A DNA stretch of 27,114 nucleotides from an uncultured Shinella sp. (GTDB taxonomy: Bacteria; Pseudomonadota; Alphaproteobacteria; Rhizobiales; Rhizobiaceae). Both the position numbers and the translations under genes were made by a program. This document shows, piece after piece, positions 1 to 8,826 of the stretch; position 1 is the first letter of the stretch, and each line of letters starts with the position of its first letter. The notes under the pieces were generated by a model that had not been told where the DNA came from, made no database searches, and saw only the letters and a list, made by a program, of their open reading frames with translations. The DNA lies in NCBI RefSeq assembly GCF_946479415.1, contig NZ_CAMLFY010000056.1:1-27114 (forward strand), given 5' to 3'.

Positions 1-149
1 ATCTGCGCGCCAATCCGCGCGGCCGTATCCAGGAACACTGGCAACACGTTGCCGGCTGCCGGCGCTGGCTGGTGGTGGAGCGGGACAATTTTACCCATGA
101 GGTGTTCGGCGTTATCGATGCGGCCAAGGCCGGGGAGGGCGCGCGATGA
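1..149 (+). CDS. soxD: Sarcosine oxidase delta subunit, C-terminal part (partial at left edge)
   Basis: Reading from base 3 gives 48 residues ending at a TGA at 147-149, so the gene starts outside the window. The fragment carries NPRG, then EHWQHVAGCRRW, then a V-V-E-R-D-N-F-T-H-E segment. This is the characteristic end of the small (about 100 aa) SoxD subunit of heterotetrameric sarcosine oxidase. In the family, SoxD binds a structural zinc ion and holds the alpha and beta subunits together in the cytoplasm. Its stop overlaps the soxA start as ATGA, which indicates translational coupling in a soxBDAG-type operon; soxB is expected just upstream. The extra C-terminal residues after T-H-E are less conserved in the family. 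The identity is well supported by the motif and by the adjacent soxA. Confidence 0.9.
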   Translation, partial: LRANPRGRIQEHWQHVAGCRRWLVVERDNFTHEVFGVIDAAKAGEGAR

Positions 150-3103
150 CCGCCTATCGCCTTGCCTCCGGCGGTCTTGTCGATCGCAGCCATGCCGTCC
201 GCTTCTCCTTCGACGGCGTGAACCTCACGGGTCATGCCGGCGATACGCTCGCTTCGGCCTTGCTTGCCAACGACACGCTGCTTGTCGGCCGCAGCTTCAA
301 ATATCATCGCCCGCGCGGCATCGTGACCGCTGGCCCCTCCGAGCCGAATGGGCTGGTGACGGTCGGCAGCGGTGCGCGGCGCGATCCCAACACCAAAGCG
401 ACGGTTGCCGAACTCTATGACGGTCTGGAGGCCCGCAGCCAGAACCGCTGGCCGAGCCTTGCCTATGATGTCGGTGCCGTGAACAATCTGATGTCGCGAT
501 TCCTCTCGGCCGGGTTCTACTACAAGACCTTCATGTGGCCGGCCGCCTTCTGGGAAAGGGTCTATGAGCCGCTGATCCGCCGCGCCGCCGGACTCGGCCG
601 CACCGACCTGCCGCGCGATCCCGACAGCTACGAGAAAAGCTGGGCGCATTGCGACCTGCTCGTCGTCGGCTCCGGCCCGGCGGGGCTTTCCGCAGCGCTG
701 GTTGCTGCTCGTTCGGGCCTGCGCGTCATCCTTGCCGAGCAGGATTTCGTTCTCGGCGGTGCGCTGCTCTCGGAGACGACGCCCATCGGCGGCGAGCCGT
801 CCTATGTTTTCGCCCGCCGCGTGGTCGAGGAACTGCAGAACAGCCCCAATGTCACGCTGCTGCCGCGCACCACGGTGTTTGGCTGGTACGACGACAATGT
901 TTTCGGCGCGGTCGAGCGGGTCCAAAAGGACGTCGCTGTCGTCGATGCCGCCAAGCCCGTCGAGCGCCTATGGCGCATCGTGGCGAAACACGCGATCCTG
1001 GCTACCGGGGCCGAGGAGCGGCCGCTGGTGTTCGGCGGCAACGACCGGCCGGGCATTCTCACGGCGAGCGCGGTCAGCACCTATGCCAACCGCTTCGGCG
1101 TCGCGGCCGGCAAGTCCGTCACCGTCTTCACCAATGGCGCGTCCGGGTATCGCACGGCACGCGATCTGACGGCGCAGGGCGTCGAGATCGCGGCGCTGAT
1201 CGATAGTCGTACCGCCTCCGAGGATGTTGCGCCCGCTGGTGTTCGCCTGCTGCGCGGCGGCTCGATCGTCGATACGAACGGCCGCCATCGCGTGCGTGCC
1301 GTGGTTGCCGATCGCGGCGGCTTCGAGGAGTTGATCGCCTGTGACGCGGTCGCCATGTCGGGCGGCTGGAGCCCGGTCATCCATCTCGCCTGCCAGCGCG
1401 GTGGCAAGCCGGTCTGGTCGGAGGCACTTCAAGCCTTCATGGCGCCGGATGTCGGCGCGGGGCTCGTCATGGCGGGTGCTGCGGCGGGACACTATCGCCT
1501 CTCGGAATGTTTTGATGATGGTGCGCGCAAGGCTTCGGCCATTGTGGAAGCGCATGGGCGGCCGGCGGCCGGTCTCGAGCGGCCCGCAATCGGCGAGGAA
1601 GCCGATACGTCCTTCACGGCGCTCTGGCATGTGCCGGGTGCGAAATCCAAGGCCTTCGTCGATTTCCAGAACGACGTGCACACCAAGGATCTGGGCCTTG
1701 CCGTGCGCGAGGGCTTCGGCCATGTCGAGCATGCCAAGCGTTACACGACGGGCGGCATGGCGACGGACCAGGGCAAGCTCGGCAATATCAATGCCATCGG
1801 CATCCTCGCCGGCATGCGCGGGGTGAGCCCCGCCGACGTGGGCACCACGACGTTCCGGCCGTTCTACACGCCGGTTTCCTTCGGGGCGCTCGCCGGCGCG
1901 TCGATCGGCGAACATGCCATGCCGACCCGCCGCTCGCCGCTGCATGGTTGGGCGGCGCGCAACGGTGCGGTCTTCATCGATGCGGGGCTTTGGTATCGCT
2001 CGTCCTGGTTCCCGAAGGCCGGTGAAAAGACCTGGCGCGAGAGCGTCGATCGCGAAGTGCGCAACGTGCGCGAAAACGCCGGCCTCTGTGATGTCTCGAC
2101 GCTCGGCAAGATCGAGGTGTTCGGGCCGGATGCGGCCGAATTCCTCAACCGGCTCTATTGCAACCCCGTGCTGAAACTGCCCGTCGCCAAGGCCCGCTAC
2201 GGCCTGATGCTGCGCGAGGACGGCATGGTCCATGACGACGGCACGGTGAGCCGGCTCGGCGAGGAGCATTTCTTCATCACCACGACGACGGCGATGGCCG
2301 GCGGCGTGCTCTCGCATATGGAATTTGCCGCGCAGGTGCTTTGGCCGGATTTGCGTGTGCGCTTCCTCTCCGTCTCCGACCAGTGGGCGCAGATGTCGAT
2401 AGCGGGGCCGAAGGCACGCACGATCCTGCAGGCCGTGGTCGAGGACGATATTTCCGGTGCAGCCTTCCCGTTCCTGGCGGCGCGCGAGGTGCGGCTGAAG
2501 GGCAATCTCAAGGCGCGGCTGTTCCGCATCTCGTTTTCGGGTGAGCTGGCCTACGAGCTGGCGGTGCCGGCGGGGCATGGCGAGGCGGTGGCCGATGCGC
2601 TGATGCGGGCCGGTGCGTCGCATGGCATCTGCGCCTATGGCGTGGAGACGCTGAACGTGCTGCGGCTCGAAAAGGGCCATGTCACCCATGCCGAACTCGA
2701 CGGTCGCGTCACACCCGACGATGCAGGCCTCGGCCGCATGATGGGCGCGAGCAAGCCCGATTTCATCGGCAAGCGACTTTCGACCCGCTTCGGTCTGACG
2801 GCGGCCGACCGGGCGCAACTGGTCGGCCTCAAGTCGCTGGAACCCGAAAAGGATATGCGGGCCGGCGCACATCTGCTGAAGGATGGCGCGAAACCCTCGA
2901 CGATCAACGACCAGGGCTGGGTCAGCTCCGCCTGTTTCTCGCCGACGCTCGGCGGTCACATCGCGCTCGCCTTCCTGAAATCCGGCCGTGAACGCTACGG
3001 CGAGAAGATCGTGGTCTGGGATCAGCTGCGCGGCGTGGAGACCTTTGCCGAGGTCTGCGACCCCGTCTTCGTCGATCCTGAAAACACCAAGCTGATGGCG
3101 TGA
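146..3103 (+). CDS. soxA: Sarcosine oxidase alpha subunit
   Basis: The 985 aa length matches the family's usual size of about 970-1000. SoxA is the large subunit of the heterotetrameric enzyme that oxidises sarcosine to glycine, passing the methyl carbon to tetrahydrofolate and electrons to oxygen. The N-terminal about 90 residues form the 2Fe-2S ferredoxin-like fold (here without iron-binding cysteines), with the conserved FKYHRPRG stretch at 51-58. A Rossmann dinucleotide-binding motif, VVGSGPAGLSAAL, starts near residue 173, and a second nucleotide-binding segment follows near 340-370. The C-terminal about 370 residues are a GcvT-type folate-binding domain that includes FFITTTTAMAGGVLSHMEF and AYGVETLNVLRLEKGH. 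The ATG overlaps the soxD stop, and soxG follows after 10 bp. There are no frameshifts or gaps. Confidence 0.96.
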   Translation: MTAYRLASGGLVDRSHAVRFSFDGVNLTGHAGDTLASALLANDTLLVGRSFKYHRPRGIVTAGPSEPNGLVTVGSGARRDPNTKATVAELYDGLEARSQNRWPSLAYDVGAVNNLMSRFLSAGFYYKTFMWPAAFWERVYEPLIRRAAGLGRTDLPRDPDSYEKSWAHCDLLVVGSGPAGLSAALVAARSGLRVILAEQDFVLGGALLSETTPIGGEPSYVFARRVVEELQNSPNVTLLPRTTVFGWYDDNVFGAVERVQKDVAVVDAAKPVERLWRIVAKHAILATGAEERPLVFGGNDRPGILTASAVSTYANRFGVAAGKSVTVFTNGASGYRTARDLTAQGVEIAALIDSRTASEDVAPAGVRLLRGGSIVDTNGRHRVRAVVADRGGFEELIACDAVAMSGGWSPVIHLACQRGGKPVWSEALQAFMAPDVGAGLVMAGAAAGHYRLSECFDDGARKASAIVEAHGRPAAGLERPAIGEEADTSFTALWHVPGAKSKAFVDFQNDVHTKDLGLAVREGFGHVEHAKRYTTGGMATDQGKLGNINAIGILAGMRGVSPADVGTTTFRPFYTPVSFGALAGASIGEHAMPTRRSPLHGWAARNGAVFIDAGLWYRSSWFPKAGEKTWRESVDREVRNVRENAGLCDVSTLGKIEVFGPDAAEFLNRLYCNPVLKLPVAKARYGLMLREDGMVHDDGTVSRLGEEHFFITTTTAMAGGVLSHMEFAAQVLWPDLRVRFLSVSDQWAQMSIAGPKARTILQAVVEDDISGAAFPFLAAREVRLKGNLKARLFRISFSGELAYELAVPAGHGEAVADALMRAGASHGICAYGVETLNVLRLEKGHVTHAELDGRVTPDDAGLGRMMGASKPDFIGKRLSTRFGLTAADRAQLVGLKSLEPEKDMRAGAHLLKDGAKPSTINDQGWVSSACFSPTLGGHIALAFLKSGRERYGEKIVVWDQLRGVETFAEVCDPVFVDPENTKLMA

Positions 3104-3113
3104 GGTAGAGGCG

Positions 3114-3668
3114 ATGGCTTACGAGTATCAGGCGGTGCATGCTCTCGACGGGACGATCGGCGCGATTGGAGAGCGGCGTGCGAATCATCTTTCCGTTCAT
3201 CGCACGACCGCCGTTGCCATGGCCCTTGCTGCTCCCGGCCAGATGGCTGAGGCGGCCGGCATTTTTGTGTCGAACGGTGAGTTCGAGGCGCGGTTCTCCG
3301 GCCCCGGTGAATGGCTCGTCCTGTCGGAGGTGCATGCGCCGGAAACGCTTGCCGCGGAGCTTTCCGTTCGGCTTGGCGATTTCGCCTTCGTCGTCGACCA
3401 GAGCCATGGCCGGGTCGTGCTGACGCTGTCGGGGCCGGATGCCGCCCGCATTCTGGCAAACGGCATCGCGGTCGATCTGCACGCCGATGCCTTCCCGGTC
3501 GGGCGCGCGGCGAATGTGCTGTGCAGCCATCTCTCGGTCAACCTCGCCCGCACCGGCGAGGATCGCTTCGACCTTGTGGTGATGCGCAGCTTTGCCGAGG
3601 CGCTGGTCGATGACCTCAAGGTGATGGCGCGCAGCCACGACCTGTCGGTGGATTTCGCGACGCGCTGA
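3114..3668 (+). CDS. soxG: Sarcosine oxidase gamma subunit
   Basis: A 184 aa protein, close to the usual SoxG length of about 185-210. It contains a GcvT-like small domain with FSGPGEWLVLS, QSHGRVVLTLSGPDAARIL and a C-terminal SFAEALVDDL segment typical of the gamma subunit. It forms part of the heterotetrameric sarcosine oxidase with SoxB, SoxD and SoxA; its exact role is structural. The start is chosen 10 bp after the soxA stop, where an AGAGG element precedes the ATG, so the gene is co-transcribed and probably translationally linked. It ends about 150 bp before the next gene. That spacer holds short imperfect inverted repeats but no convincing terminator, so read-through into the downstream flavoprotein gene is plausible. 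Confidence 0.9.
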   Translation: MAYEYQAVHALDGTIGAIGERRANHLSVHRTTAVAMALAAPGQMAEAAGIFVSNGEFEARFSGPGEWLVLSEVHAPETLAAELSVRLGDFAFVVDQSHGRVVLTLSGPDAARILANGIAVDLHADAFPVGRAANVLCSHLSVNLARTGEDRFDLVVMRSFAEALVDDLKVMARSHDLSVDFATR

Positions 3669-3819
3669 CGGCGGTCTGCGCGTCGCTGCCCGACATTCAA
3701 AATCGACAAAGCGACATGAGGTTTCGCACCACGGGCTTGTGAGGCCTCCGGGGGACAAAATAGGCTGCGTTTCGTCTGCAGCGCGAAGTTCCCTTCAACC
3801 CGCCAAGCCGGAGTTTTTC

Positions 3820-6246
3820 ATGAAGAGCCATGCAAGGGTCGTCGTCATCGGGGGCGGCGTCGTCGGCTGTTCCGTCCTGTATCACCTCACCAAATTCGGC
3901 TGGACCGATGTCGTGCTCGTCGAACGCTCGGAACTGACCTCCGGCTCGACCTGGCATGCTGCCGGCGGCATGCACACGATCAACGGCGATCCCAACGTCG
4001 CCAAGCTGCAGAAATACACGGTGGAGCTCTACAAGGAGATCCAGGATTATTCCGGCCAGGATATCGGCCTGCACATGACCTCAGGCATGATGCTGGCCTC
4101 GACCAAGGACCGTTTCGACTGGATGAAGTCGATCCTCGCCAAGGGCCGTTATATGGGGCTCGATGCGCATCTGCTGACGCCGAAGGAAGCGCATGACCTG
4201 ATGCCGCTGCTCGATCCCGACCAGTTCGTCGGCGCGGTGTTCGATCCCGTCGAAGGCCATCTCGATCCCTACGGCACGACGCATGCCTATGCGAAATCGG
4301 CCAAGAAGAACGGAGCCGATATCTACCTGCACACCAAGGTGGAAGACCTCGTGCAGCGCGAGGACGGCAGCTGGCGCGTCATCACCAACAAGGGCGAGAT
4401 CATCGCCGAGCATGTCGTCAACTGCGGTGGCCTCTGGGCGCGCGAGGTCGGCCGCATGGTCGGGCTCGAACTGCCGGTTCTTGCCATGGAGCACATGTAT
4501 CTCATCACCGAAGACATGCCGGAGGTGATCGAGTTCAACCAGACCGCTGGCCGGGAGTTGATGCACTGCGTCGACTTCGACGGGGAAATCTATCTCCGGC
4601 AGGAGCGCAACGGCATGCTGATGGGCACCTATGAAAAGGCCTGCCGCCCGTGGTCGCCGCTCAATACGCCCTGGGATTTCGGCCATGAACTGCTGGCGGA
4701 AGACATCGAGCGCATCACGCCGGAGCTGGAAGTCGGTTTCCGCCACTTCCCGGCTTTCAACAAGGCGGGCATCAAGAAGGTCATCAACGGGCCCTTCACC
4801 TTCTCGCCGGATGGCAACCCGCTGGTCGGTCCGGTGCGTGGCATGACGAATTTCTGGTCGGCCTGCGCGGTCATGGCCGGCTTCAGCCAGGGTGGCGGTG
4901 TGGGTCTGGCGCTCGCCAACTGGATGATCAACGGCGATCCCGGCTTCGACGTCTTCGCCATGGATGTCTCGCGTTACGGCGACTTTGCGACGCTCGGCTA
5001 CACCAATGCCAAGGTGCGCGAAAACTATTCCCGCCGCTTTTCCATTCGTTATCCGAACGAGGAGCTGCCGGGTGGCCGGCCACTGCTGACCACGCCGATC
5101 TATGACAAGTTCAAGGCCGCTGGCGCGGTCTTCGGCGCATCCTATGGTCTGGAGGCGCCGCTTTGGTTTGCCCCCGAGGGCGTCGAGGATCAGTTCTCCT
5201 GGCGCCGCTCGACCGATTTCGAGACTGTTGGTGCGGAAGCGCGTGCGGTCCGCGAGAGCGTCGGCTTGATGGAAACCTCGGGCTTTGCCAAATATGCGGT
5301 AAAGGGCAGGGGAGCGGAGGCCTGGCTCGACCGGCTGCTGACCTGCCGCATTCCCGCGACCGGCCGCATGACGCTCGCGCCCATGCTGAAGGATGACGGC
5401 AAGCTGATCGGTGATTTCACGCTGGCCAAGCTCGACGAGGGCGATTTCCTGCTCATCGGCTCCGGCATCGCGGAAGACTATCACATGCGCTGGTTCGAGA
5501 GCCATCTGCCGGACGACGGCTCGGTGACGCTCGAAGCGCTGAACCTTTCGCTTGTCGGTCTTGCCATTGCCGGTCCGAAGGCGCGCGACGTGCTGCAGAA
5601 GCTGACGCATCAGGATCTGTCGACGTCGGCCTTCGCCTTCATGGATGTGCGCCGCATGGATCTCGGCATGGCGCCGGCCATTGTCGGGCGCGTCAGCTAT
5701 ACCGGCGATCTCGGCTATGAAATCTGGATGAAGCCGCAATACCAGCGCTATCTCTACGATCTCATCCTCGAAGCCGGCGCCGAATTCGGCATCCGCCTCT
5801 TCGGGCTGCGCGCCCTGAATGCACTGCGCCTCGAAAAATCCTATGGCAGCTGGTCGCGCGAATATCGCCCGCTCTATGGTCCGCTCGAGGCGGGGCTGGA
5901 GCGTTTCGTGGCGCTGCGCAAGGACGCCGACTTCATCGGCAAGGAAGCGGCCAAAGCGGAGCGCGAGAGGGGCGGGACACTCCGCCTGCGCACCTTCATT
6001 CTCGAGGCGAGGGATGCGGATGTCATCGGCGACGAGCCGATCTATCTCGACGGCAAAGTGCGCGGCTGGGTGACGTCGGGCGGCTACGCCCATGCGTCAG
6101 GCCTGTCGGTCGCGGTCGGTTATGTGCCGAAGGAGATCGCGGACGTTGCGGCGGGCTGGTCGATCGAACTTCTCGGCGAGGTGCTGCCGGCGCGTCTTCA
6201 GGCCGAACCGCTGTTCGATCCCTCGGGTGCGAAAATGCGTGGCTGA
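3820..6246 (+). CDS. FAD-dependent dimethylglycine/sarcosine dehydrogenase-like protein with GcvT domain
   Basis: I place the start at 3820, where GGAG sits 6 nt ahead of the ATG and the product begins directly before the FAD motif. An in-frame ATG at 3739 would add 27 unconserved residues. The 808 aa protein opens with VVVIGGGVVGCSVLYHL (residues 7-23) and LVERSELTSGSTWHAAGG. In mitochondrial dimethylglycine dehydrogenase the histidine of the TWHA motif (H46 here) carries the covalent FAD. Residues to about 380 form a DAO-type oxidoreductase domain ending in G-F-S-Q-G-G-G-V-G. The remainder is a FAO_M linker plus a GcvT folate-binding and C-terminal barrel domain (AGPKARDVLQKL, FGLRALNALRLEKSYG). 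The likely reaction is oxidative N-demethylation of dimethylglycine, sarcosine or a similar N-methyl amine, with the C1 unit passed to folate. The substrate cannot be fixed from sequence; the adjacent soxDAG supports a betaine-catabolic role. Confidence 0.85.
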   Translation: MKSHARVVVIGGGVVGCSVLYHLTKFGWTDVVLVERSELTSGSTWHAAGGMHTINGDPNVAKLQKYTVELYKEIQDYSGQDIGLHMTSGMMLASTKDRFDWMKSILAKGRYMGLDAHLLTPKEAHDLMPLLDPDQFVGAVFDPVEGHLDPYGTTHAYAKSAKKNGADIYLHTKVEDLVQREDGSWRVITNKGEIIAEHVVNCGGLWAREVGRMVGLELPVLAMEHMYLITEDMPEVIEFNQTAGRELMHCVDFDGEIYLRQERNGMLMGTYEKACRPWSPLNTPWDFGHELLAEDIERITPELEVGFRHFPAFNKAGIKKVINGPFTFSPDGNPLVGPVRGMTNFWSACAVMAGFSQGGGVGLALANWMINGDPGFDVFAMDVSRYGDFATLGYTNAKVRENYSRRFSIRYPNEELPGGRPLLTTPIYDKFKAAGAVFGASYGLEAPLWFAPEGVEDQFSWRRSTDFETVGAEARAVRESVGLMETSGFAKYAVKGRGAEAWLDRLLTCRIPATGRMTLAPMLKDDGKLIGDFTLAKLDEGDFLLIGSGIAEDYHMRWFESHLPDDGSVTLEALNLSLVGLAIAGPKARDVLQKLTHQDLSTSAFAFMDVRRMDLGMAPAIVGRVSYTGDLGYEIWMKPQYQRYLYDLILEAGAEFGIRLFGLRALNALRLEKSYGSWSREYRPLYGPLEAGLERFVALRKDADFIGKEAAKAERERGGTLRLRTFILEARDADVIGDEPIYLDGKVRGWVTSGGYAHASGLSVAVGYVPKEIADVAAGWSIELLGEVLPARLQAEPLFDPSGAKMRG

Positions 6247-6263
6247 TCGTCCCGTAACGTGAG

Positions 6264-6298
6264 GCGGCAGTGTCCCAAATCGGGACATCGCCGTTTTT
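6264..6298 (+). terminator. Probable intrinsic terminator after the dehydrogenase gene
   Basis: The sequence pairs CGGC (6265-6268) plus TGTCCC (6271-6276) with GGGACA (6282-6287) plus GCCG (6290-6293). There is one wobble pair and one mismatch between the two helices, a 5-nt AAATC loop, and TTTTT directly after the stem. It lies 18 bp past the stop codon at 6246, the expected place for a transcript end. The inner TGTCCC-N5-GGGACA palindrome could alternatively be an operator. Confidence 0.6.
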
Positions 6299-6302
6299 GC
6301 GT

Positions 6303-6324
6303 TTTGTGCATCATTTTGCACAAA
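6303..6324. promoter_or_regulatory. Perfect 8-6-8 palindrome upstream of livH, candidate operator
   Basis: TTTGTGCA (6303-6310), a 6-nt spacer TCATTT, and TGCACAAA (6317-6324) form an exact inverted repeat about 210 bp upstream of the livH start. The symmetry and 22-bp length are typical of a dimeric transcription-factor site, and the position fits control of the liv operon. The half-sites are GTGC then GCAC, the reverse orientation to the usual NtrC arrangement (GCAC...GTGC), so I do not assign it to NtrC. The rest of 6325-6467 is AT-richer than its surroundings and probably holds the liv promoter, but I could not identify confident -35/-10 or sigma-54 elements. Confidence 0.45.
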
Positions 6325-6467
6325 GACGCCGATTTTCCTGCCGATTTTTTGGTTTCCGTGGCGTTAATTACGTCATTTAACGCTTCTTGCTAAAGAAATT
6401 GTCGATCGGGGCTTTTTGGGCTTCCCTTTTGTATCGAAAGCGGTATGGAATCCCCTTGTCTAAACAA

Positions 6468-6518
6468 GCTCAAAAATGAGCGTCAAGAACAAGAGATGCG
6501 GCCCTCAGGAACCGCATC
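6468..6518 (+). promoter_or_regulatory. Two-hairpin 5' leader directly before the livH ribosome binding site
   Basis: Two perfect hairpins lie just upstream of livH. GCTCA-AAAA-TGAGC spans 6468-6481, and GATGCGG (6495-6501) with CCGCATC (6512-6518) encloses a 10-nt loop. The second stem ends 1 nt before the GGGGGA ribosome binding site at 6520-6525. A small imperfect inverted repeat, CTTGT/ACAAG, also spans 6455-6468. Such placement could control ribosome access, be a site for an antisense small RNA, or be an RNA stabiliser. No known riboswitch consensus was recognised. Confidence 0.4.
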
Positions 6519-6531
6519 CGGGGGATTATAT

Positions 6532-7434
6532 ATGGAGTATTTCATCCAGCAGCTCGTCAACGGGCTGACGCTTGGATCTATTTATGGTTTGATAGCCATC
6601 GGCTACACCATGGTTTACGGCATCATCGGTATGATCAACTTCGCCCATGGCGATATCTTCATGCTGGGTGGGTTTGCCGCTCTCATCACCTTCCTTCTTC
6701 TGACCAGTGTGTTCGCCGGCCTTCCGGTCGTGCTTCTGCTGCTGGTCATGATCGCCGCGGCGATGCTGACGGCATCGCTGTGGAACTGGACGATCGAGAA
6801 GGTGGCATACCGGCCGCTGCGCGGATCCTTCCGGCTTGCGCCGCTGATCACCGCGATCGGCATGTCGATTGCGCTGTCGAACTTCATCCAGGTGACCCAG
6901 GGCCCGCGCAACAAGCCGATCCCGCCGATGGTCTCCTCGGTCTATAACGTCTTCGGCATCGCGATCTCGCTGAAGCAGCTCATCATCATGTTCCTGACGG
7001 TCACGTTGCTTGCGGTGTTCTGGTACATCGTCAACAAGACCTCGCTCGGCCGCGCCCAGCGCGCAACCGAACAGGACCGCAAGATGGCGGCGCTGCTGGG
7101 TATCGACGTCGATCGCACGATCTCCGTGACCTTCATCATGGGTGCATCGCTCGCAGCCGTCGCCGGCACCATGTACCTGATGTATTACGGCGTGACCGTC
7201 TTCACCGACGGCTTCATTCCGGGCGTCAAGGCCTTCACGGCTGCGGTTCTGGGCGGTATCGGCTCGCTTCCGGGTGCGGTTCTCGGCGGTCTGCTCATCG
7301 GCCTCATCGAGAGCCTGTGGTCCGCCTACTTCACCATCGACTACAAGGACGTCGCGACGTTCTCCATCCTCGCCATCGTCCTGATCTTCAAGCCGTCCGG
7401 TATTCTCGGGCGACCGGAAGTCGAGAAGGTTTGA
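6532..7434 (+). CDS. livH: High-affinity branched-chain amino acid ABC transporter permease LivH
   Basis: A 300 aa polytopic inner-membrane protein with the LivH signature near its N-terminus (NGLTLGSIYGLIAIGYTMVY and GMINFAHGDIFMLGG) and, late in the protein, AFTAAVLGGIGSLPGAVLGG. The last is the cytoplasmic EAA-like loop that contacts the ATPases. I start at 6532 because GGGGGA lies 6 nt ahead and the protein begins at the conserved position; an upstream in-frame ATG at 6445 would add a 29-residue unconserved tail running through the leader hairpins. It pairs with LivM to form the channel of a hydrophobic-amino-acid importer. It is first in the operon livH-livM-livG-livF. The HAAT family also includes urea (Urt) and amide importers, so the adjacent urease genes keep substrate identity open. 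Confidence 0.93.
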   Translation: MEYFIQQLVNGLTLGSIYGLIAIGYTMVYGIIGMINFAHGDIFMLGGFAALITFLLLTSVFAGLPVVLLLLVMIAAAMLTASLWNWTIEKVAYRPLRGSFRLAPLITAIGMSIALSNFIQVTQGPRNKPIPPMVSSVYNVFGIAISLKQLIIMFLTVTLLAVFWYIVNKTSLGRAQRATEQDRKMAALLGIDVDRTISVTFIMGASLAAVAGTMYLMYYGVTVFTDGFIPGVKAFTAAVLGGIGSLPGAVLGGLLIGLIESLWSAYFTIDYKDVATFSILAIVLIFKPSGILGRPEVEKV

Positions 7435-7437
7435 TCC

Positions 7438-8826
7438 ATGTCCATCACTACGAACACCAATGAGAGCGCCGGCGGTAATCTGACGGCGCGGGCTCTGCGC
7501 GAGGGCATTTTTGCCGGCATCATCGCGCTCGGCCTCTTCGTCCTCTTCGTCGGTCTCGAGACCACGCAGAACATCCGCAACGAGCTCGTGCTGAACCAGC
7601 GCTGGGGTCTGCTGGCGATCTTCGTGATCATCGCTGCCGTCGGCCGCTTCCTGACCGTCGCCTATCTCCAGCCCTCGATGGCCGCCCGCAAGGCTGCGGC
7701 GTCGAAGGTCGCAGTGGACGCGGAAGAAAGCTTCTTCAAGCGCAACTTCAGCAAGATCGCGATCGCCGCGCTGCTGATCTATCCGCCGCTGATGGTCATG
7801 CTCTTCGGCGTGCAGGGCTCGCTGAAGTGGGTCGACAATTTCGGCATCCAGATCCTCATCTACGTGATGCTGGCCTGGGGTCTGAACATCGTCGTCGGTC
7901 TTGCCGGCCTTCTCGACCTCGGCTATGTCGCCTTCTACGCAGTTGGCGCCTATTCCTACGCGCTGCTGTCGCAGCAGTTCGGCTTCTCCTTCTGGGTCCT
8001 GCTGCCGCTCGCCGGTATCCTGGCTGCCTTCTGGGGCATGATCCTCGGCTTCCCGGTGCTGCGCCTGAAGGGCGACTATCTCGCCATCGTGACGCTCGCC
8101 TTCGGGGAAATCATCCGCCTCGTTTTGATCAACTGGACGGAAGTCACCCGCGGCACCTTCGGCGTCTCGGGCATTCCGAAGGCGTCGATCTTCGGCATCT
8201 GGTCCTTCGACGTCAGCGCGCCGAACAACTTCGCCAAGGCCTTCGGCCTGCCGATGTCGTCGGCCTACTACAAGATCTTCCTCTTCTATCTCATCCTGGC
8301 GCTGGCTCTGCTGACCGCTTATGTGACGATCCGCCTGCGCCGCATGCCGATCGGCCGCGCCTGGGAAGCGCTGCGTGAAGACGAGATCGCTTGCCGCTCG
8401 CTCGGTATCAACACGGTGACGACCAAGCTGACGGCTTTCTCTATCGGCGCGATGTTCGGCGGCTTTGCCGGCTCCTTCTTCGCCGTGCGCCAGGGCTTCG
8501 TCTCGCCGGAAAGCTTCGTCTTCCTGGAATCGGCGATCATCCTCGCCATCGTGGTTCTTGGCGGCATGGGCTCGCTCGTCGGCATCGCGGTTGCTGCCGT
8601 GGTCATGGTCGGCGGCACGGAACTGCTGCGTGAGATGACCTTCCTGAAGGCGATCTTCGGGCCGGACTTCACCCCGGAACTCTACCGCATGCTGATCTTC
8701 GGTCTGGCGATGGTCGTCGTCATGGTCTGGAAACCGCGCGGCTTCGTCGGAAGCCGTGAACCGACCGCCTTCCTGCGGGAACGCAAGGCCGTCTCCGGCA
8801 GCTTCACCAAGGAAGGGCACGGCTGA
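7438..8826 (+). CDS. livM: Branched-chain amino acid ABC transporter permease LivM
   Basis: A 462 aa inner-membrane permease, slightly longer than E. coli LivM (about 425 aa). The extra length is a roughly 100-residue N-terminal region with two predicted membrane spans ([16 protein letters not shown] and [17 protein letters not shown]) before the conserved core. The core has [35 protein letters not shown] sequence near residue 140 and the ATPase-contacting loop around [20 protein letters not shown]. It forms the heterodimeric channel with LivH. The start lies 3 bp after the livH stop, with GAGAAGG overlapping the end of livH as ribosome binding site. The livM stop overlaps the livG start (TGATG), so the two are translationally coupled. 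Confidence 0.92.
   Translation: MSITTNTNESAGGNLTARALREGIFAGIIALGLFVLFVGLETTQNIRNELVLNQRWGLLAIFVIIAAVGRFLTVAYLQPSMAARKAAASKVAVDAEESFFKRNFSKIAIAALLIYPPLMVMLFGVQGSLKWVDNFGIQILIYVMLAWGLNIVVGLAGLLDLGYVAFYAVGAYSYALLSQQFGFSFWVLLPLAGILAAFWGMILGFPVLRLKGDYLAIVTLAFGEIIRLVLINWTEVTRGTFGVSGIPKASIFGIWSFDVSAPNNFAKAFGLPMSSAYYKIFLFYLILALALLTAYVTIRLRRMPIGRAWEALREDEIACRSLGINTVTTKLTAFSIGAMFGGFAGSFFAVRQGFVSPESFVFLESAIILAIVVLGGMGSLVGIAVAAVVMVGGTELLREMTFLKAIFGPDFTPELYRMLIFGLAMVVVMVWKPRGFVGSREPTAFLRERKAVSGSFTKEGHG

Noticed and set aside
968..2959. Long minus-strand frame opposite soxA (and similar ones at 4081-6093 and 15776-16735)
   Set aside because: These frames stay open only because third-position GC bias removes stop codons. 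No ribosome binding site, start context or recognisable protein is present.
3669..3819. Glycine riboswitch before the dehydrogenase gene
   Set aside because: The 150-bp gap has short imperfect inverted repeats but lacks the conserved tandem aptamer core of glycine riboswitches.
6303..6324. NtrC binding site
   Set aside because: The half-sites are GTGC...GCAC, opposite to the usual GCAC...GTGC order, and no sigma-54 -24/-12 pair with correct spacing was found between here and livH.
6448..6460. Sigma-54 promoter (TGG...TTG)
   Set aside because: The spacing between the GG and TG elements is one base short of the consensus and the invariant GC of the -12 element is missing.
6526..8820. 764-codon minus-strand open frame opposite livH and livM
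   Set aside because: The composition is almost entirely charged residues without motifs, and it is fully covered by two well-supported permease genes on the plus strand.
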